Of a stretch of 64,000 nt of DNA, positions 61,436-64,000 are shown piece by piece (positions within the stretch are counted from its first letter, which is position 1; every line of letters begins with the position of its first letter). The stretch lies in NCBI GenBank assembly GCA_914767715.1, contig OU612072.1, positions 19,220,001 through 19,284,000 on the forward strand, read 5' to 3'. Below the pieces are notes generated by a model. That model was not told where the DNA came from. It did not search any database and was given only the letters and a program-made list of their open reading frames with translations. A program made the translations under genes and the position numbers. The DNA comes from Membranipora membranacea. Its lineage: Eukaryota > Bryozoa > Gymnolaemata > Cheilostomatida > Membraniporidae.

Positions 61436-63772
61436 AGGATCTTGATATTCGGGATTTAGAATGAGGCCAATGAGGCCATCAGCTGGTCAGAGTTTGAAAG
61501 AATTCCGATGGCTATTTCAAATTTGAGCCTGCCGTATGGCATGTTTTTTTATGACAAAAGTGGCCCTCGTTAAAAACGTTGTTGGCGCCAAACTAAGAGG
61601 AGCAGTCCCGAACGGGTTTCAGTTTCAAAGTCAGCATGAAATTGGCTGCGTTATAGAGTAAGTTAGAAGGAAATCTTTTTTTTAAACTGGCCGTAAAAAA
61701 AATCAAGGGTCCCCCCTTTGTTACTTTTTTTAATTTTAAACTCGCTCTAATTCCTGTTCTATTTATCGTAGGATCTTGATATTCGGGATTTAGAATGAGG
61801 CCAATGAGGCCATCAGCTGGTCAGAGTTTGAAAGAATTCCGATGGCTATTTCGAATTTGAGCCTGCCGAATGGCATGTTTTTTTATGACAAAAGTGGCCC
61901 TCGTTAAAAACGTTGTTGGCGCCAAACTAAGAGGAGCAGTCCCGAACGGGTTACAGTTTCAAAGTCAGCATGAAATTGGCTGCGTTATAGAGTAGGTTAG
62001 AAGGAAATCTATTTTTTAAACTGGCCGTAAAAAAAATCAAGGGTCCCCCCTCTGATACTTTTTTAAATTTTAAATTCGTTCTAATTCCTGTTATATGTAT
62101 CGTAGGATCTTGATATTCGGGATTTTGAATGAGGCTAATGAGGCCATCAGGTGGTCAGAGTTTGAAAGAATTCCGATGGCTATTTCAAATTTGAGCCTGC
62201 TGTTTGGCATGTTTTTTTATGACAAAAATAACACTCGTTAAAAACGTTGCTGACGCCAAAGTAAGAGGAGCAGTCCCGAACGGGTTTCAGTTTCAAAGTC
62301 AGCATGAAATTGCCTACGTCATAGAGTAGGTTAGAAGGAAATCTATTTTTTAATTTGGTCGTAAAAAAAACCAAGGGTCCCCCCTTTGTTACTTTTTTTA
62401 ATTTTAAACTCGCTCTAATTCCTGTTCTATTTATCGTAGGATCTTGATATTCGGGATTTAGAATGAGGCTAATGAGGCCATCAGCTGGTGAGAGTTTGAA
62501 ATAATTCCGATGGCTATTTCAAATTTGAGCCTGCCGTATGGCATGTTTTTTTATGACAAAAGTGGCCCTCGTTAAAAACGTTGTTGGCGCCAAACTAAGA
62601 GGAGCAGTCCCGAACGGGTTTCAGTTTCAAAGTCAGCATGAAATTGGCTGCGTTATAGAGTAGGTTAGAAGGAAATCTATTTTTTAAACTGGCCGTAAAA
62701 AAAACCAAGGGTCCCCCCTCTGATACTTTTTTAAATTTTAAATTCGTTCTAATTCCTGTTCTATGTATCGTAGGATCTTGATATTCGGGATTTTGAATGA
62801 CGCCAATGAGGCAATCAGCTAGTCAGAGTTTGAAAGAATTCCGATGGCTATTTCAAAGTTGAGCCTGCCGTTTGGCATGTTTTTTTATGACAAAAGTGGC
62901 CCTCGTTAAAAACGTTGCTGACGCCAAACTAAGAGGAGCAGTCCCAAACGGGTTTCAGTTTCAAAGTCAGCATGAAATTGGCTGCGTTATAGAGTAGGTT
63001 AGAAGGAAATCTATTTTTTAAACTGGCCGTAAAAAAAATCAAGGGTCCCCCCTCTGATACTTTTTTAAATTTTAAATTCGTTCTAATTCCTGTTCTATGT
63101 ATCGTAGGATCTTGATATTCGGGATTTTGAATGACGCCAATGAGGCAATCAGCTAGTCAGAGTTTGAAAGAATTCCGATGGCTATTTCAAAGTTGAGCCT
63201 GCCGTTTGGCATGTTTTTTTATGACAAAAGTGGCCCTCGTTAAAAACGTTGCTGACGCCAAACTAAGAGGAGCAGTCCCGAACGGGTTTCAGTTTCAAAG
63301 TCAGCATGAAATTGGCTGCGTTATAGAGTAGGTTAGAAGGAAATCTATTTTTTAAACTGGCCGTAAAAAAAATCAAGGGTCCCCCCTCTGATACTTTTTT
63401 AAATTTTAAATTCGTTCTAATTCCTGTTCTATGTATCGTAGGATCTTGATATTCGGGATTTTGAATGAGGCCAATGAGGCCATCAGCTGGTCAGAGTTTG
63501 AAAGAATTCCGATGGCTATTTCAAATTTGAGCCTGTTGTTTGGCATGTTTTTTATGACAAAAATAACACTTGTTAAAAACGTCGCTGACGCCAAACTAAG
63601 AGGAGCAGTCCCGAACGGGTTTCAGTTTCAAAGTCAGCATGAAATTGCCTACGTTATAGAGTAGGTTAGAAGGAAATCTATTTTTTAAACTGGCCGTAAA
63701 AAAAACCAAGGGTCCCCCCTTTGTTACTTTTTAAAATTTTAAACCCGCTCTAATTCCTGTTCTATTTATTGT
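61436..63772. repeat. Third HOR, copy 2, with CAATCAGCTAG unit doubled
   Basis: Unit starts are 61436, 61770, 62104, 62438, 62772, 63106 and 63440. It repeats 57430-59766. The offset is 4006 bp at both ends and 3672 bp in the middle, because here the AAAAATAACAC unit is single while the GAGGCAATCAGCTAGTC unit is doubled (62772 and 63106). Private markers include CGAATTTGAGCCTGCCGAATGG near 61852 and TGTTATATG near 62091. Unit 63440 has T6 and repeats the chance frames of 59434. Confidence 0.9.
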
Positions 63773-64000
63773 AGGATCTTGATATTCGGGATTTTGAATG
63801 AGGCCAATGAGGCCATCAGGTGGTCAGAGTTTGAAAGAATTCCGATGGCTATTTCAAATTTGAGCCTGCTGTTTGGCATGTTTTTTTATGACAAAAATAA
63901 CACTCGTTAAAAACGTTGCTGACGCCAAAGTAAGAGGAGCAGTCCCGAACGGGTTTCAGTTTCAAAGTCAGCATGAAATTGCCTACGTTATAGAGTAGGT
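63773..64000. repeat. Partial unit at right edge
   Basis: The last unit is cut off at about unit position 227 (GAGTAGGT), so the array continues to the right. It has ATCAGGTGG, AAAAATAACAC and CCAAAGTAAGAGG, matching 59767 at an offset of 4006 bp except for CCAAAGTAAG, which 59767 has as CCAAACTAAG. Confidence 0.9.

Larger units (their letters stand above)
1..64000. repeat. Satellite DNA array, 334-bp unit, about 192 units, single orientation
   Basis: The same unit of about 334 bp fills the window from first to last base. I located 192 copies of the AGGATCTTGATATTCGGGAT block, spaced 332-337 bp apart apart from three deleted units. A consensus assembled by eye is 334 bp with 135 G or C (40%). 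Landmarks in order are: the AGGATC block at unit position 1; two tandem ATGAGGCCA copies at 26-43; CAGCTG at 45-50; GAATTC at 65-70; a T7 tract near 109; CCCGAACGGG at 172-181; an A8 tract near 260; a C6 tract near 276; and T/A-rich sequence at 288-304. No copy is inverted and nothing foreign is inserted. Long same-orientation tandem arrays of this kind are typical of centromeric or pericentromeric heterochromatin in eukaryotes. That location is inferred. The family is not recognised. Confidence 0.97.

Noticed and set aside
1-64000. CRISPR array
   Set aside because: There are regular repeats, but the whole 334-bp period is repeated with no unique spacers and no cas genes.
1-64000. Transposon, Helitron or retroelement insertions, telomere repeats, inverted blocks
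   Set aside because: Every interval between unit starts is accounted for by satellite sequence. The only length changes beyond a few bases are the three deleted units, and all units share one orientation.

Overview
The whole 64 kb is one uninterrupted satellite DNA array. I see no protein-coding gene, RNA gene, transposon, CRISPR array, telomeric repeat or unique sequence. I indexed the unit from the near-invariant AGGATCTTGATATTCGGGAT block. This gave 192 unit starts, the first at 267 and the last at 63773. Of the 191 complete intervals, 188 are 332-337 bp, mostly 333-335, and three are deleted versions of 246, 236 and 237 bp. The consensus unit is 334 bp, about 40% G+C, and every copy points the same way. 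Such an array fits eukaryotic constitutive heterochromatin, either centromeric or pericentromeric. I do not recognise the family and cannot name the organism. An invertebrate such as an insect is only a guess from the general look of the sequence.

The array is not a simple head-to-tail run. Linked variants sort the units into lineages, which I call a to k. In order they form an ancestral 11-unit higher-order repeat (HOR): a-b-c-d-e-f-g-h-i-j-k. It is complete at 13623-17298. It recurs with one extra unit at 17299-21307, with two units missing at 24892-27897, and rearranged at 27898-31569 and 31903-35575. A shortened 6-unit version (j-e-f-g-h-i) stands twice in tandem at 36577-40584.

Layout. 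1-13.6 kb: older mixed units plus an 8-unit tandem duplication (4278-6950 and 6951-9623). 13.6-35.6 kb: successive 11-mer HOR copies, interrupted by 21.3-24.9 kb, which copies material from 11-13 kb. 35.6-43.6 kb: the 6-mer pair and j-rich units. 43.6-57.4 kb: a second HOR family (B'-M1-M2-M3-M4-M5), bracketed by two identical truncated units. 57.4-64 kb: a third HOR of about 12 units in nearly two copies.

The interest lies in the molecular record. There are chimeric units at crossover points, single-unit duplications, an out-of-register conversion-like tract, two deletion types, and CpG-transition variants at all 12 CpG sites of the consensus. The few short open reading frames arise where the T7 run is T6, and I do not regard them as genes. 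All comparisons were made by eye, so identity percentages are not given.
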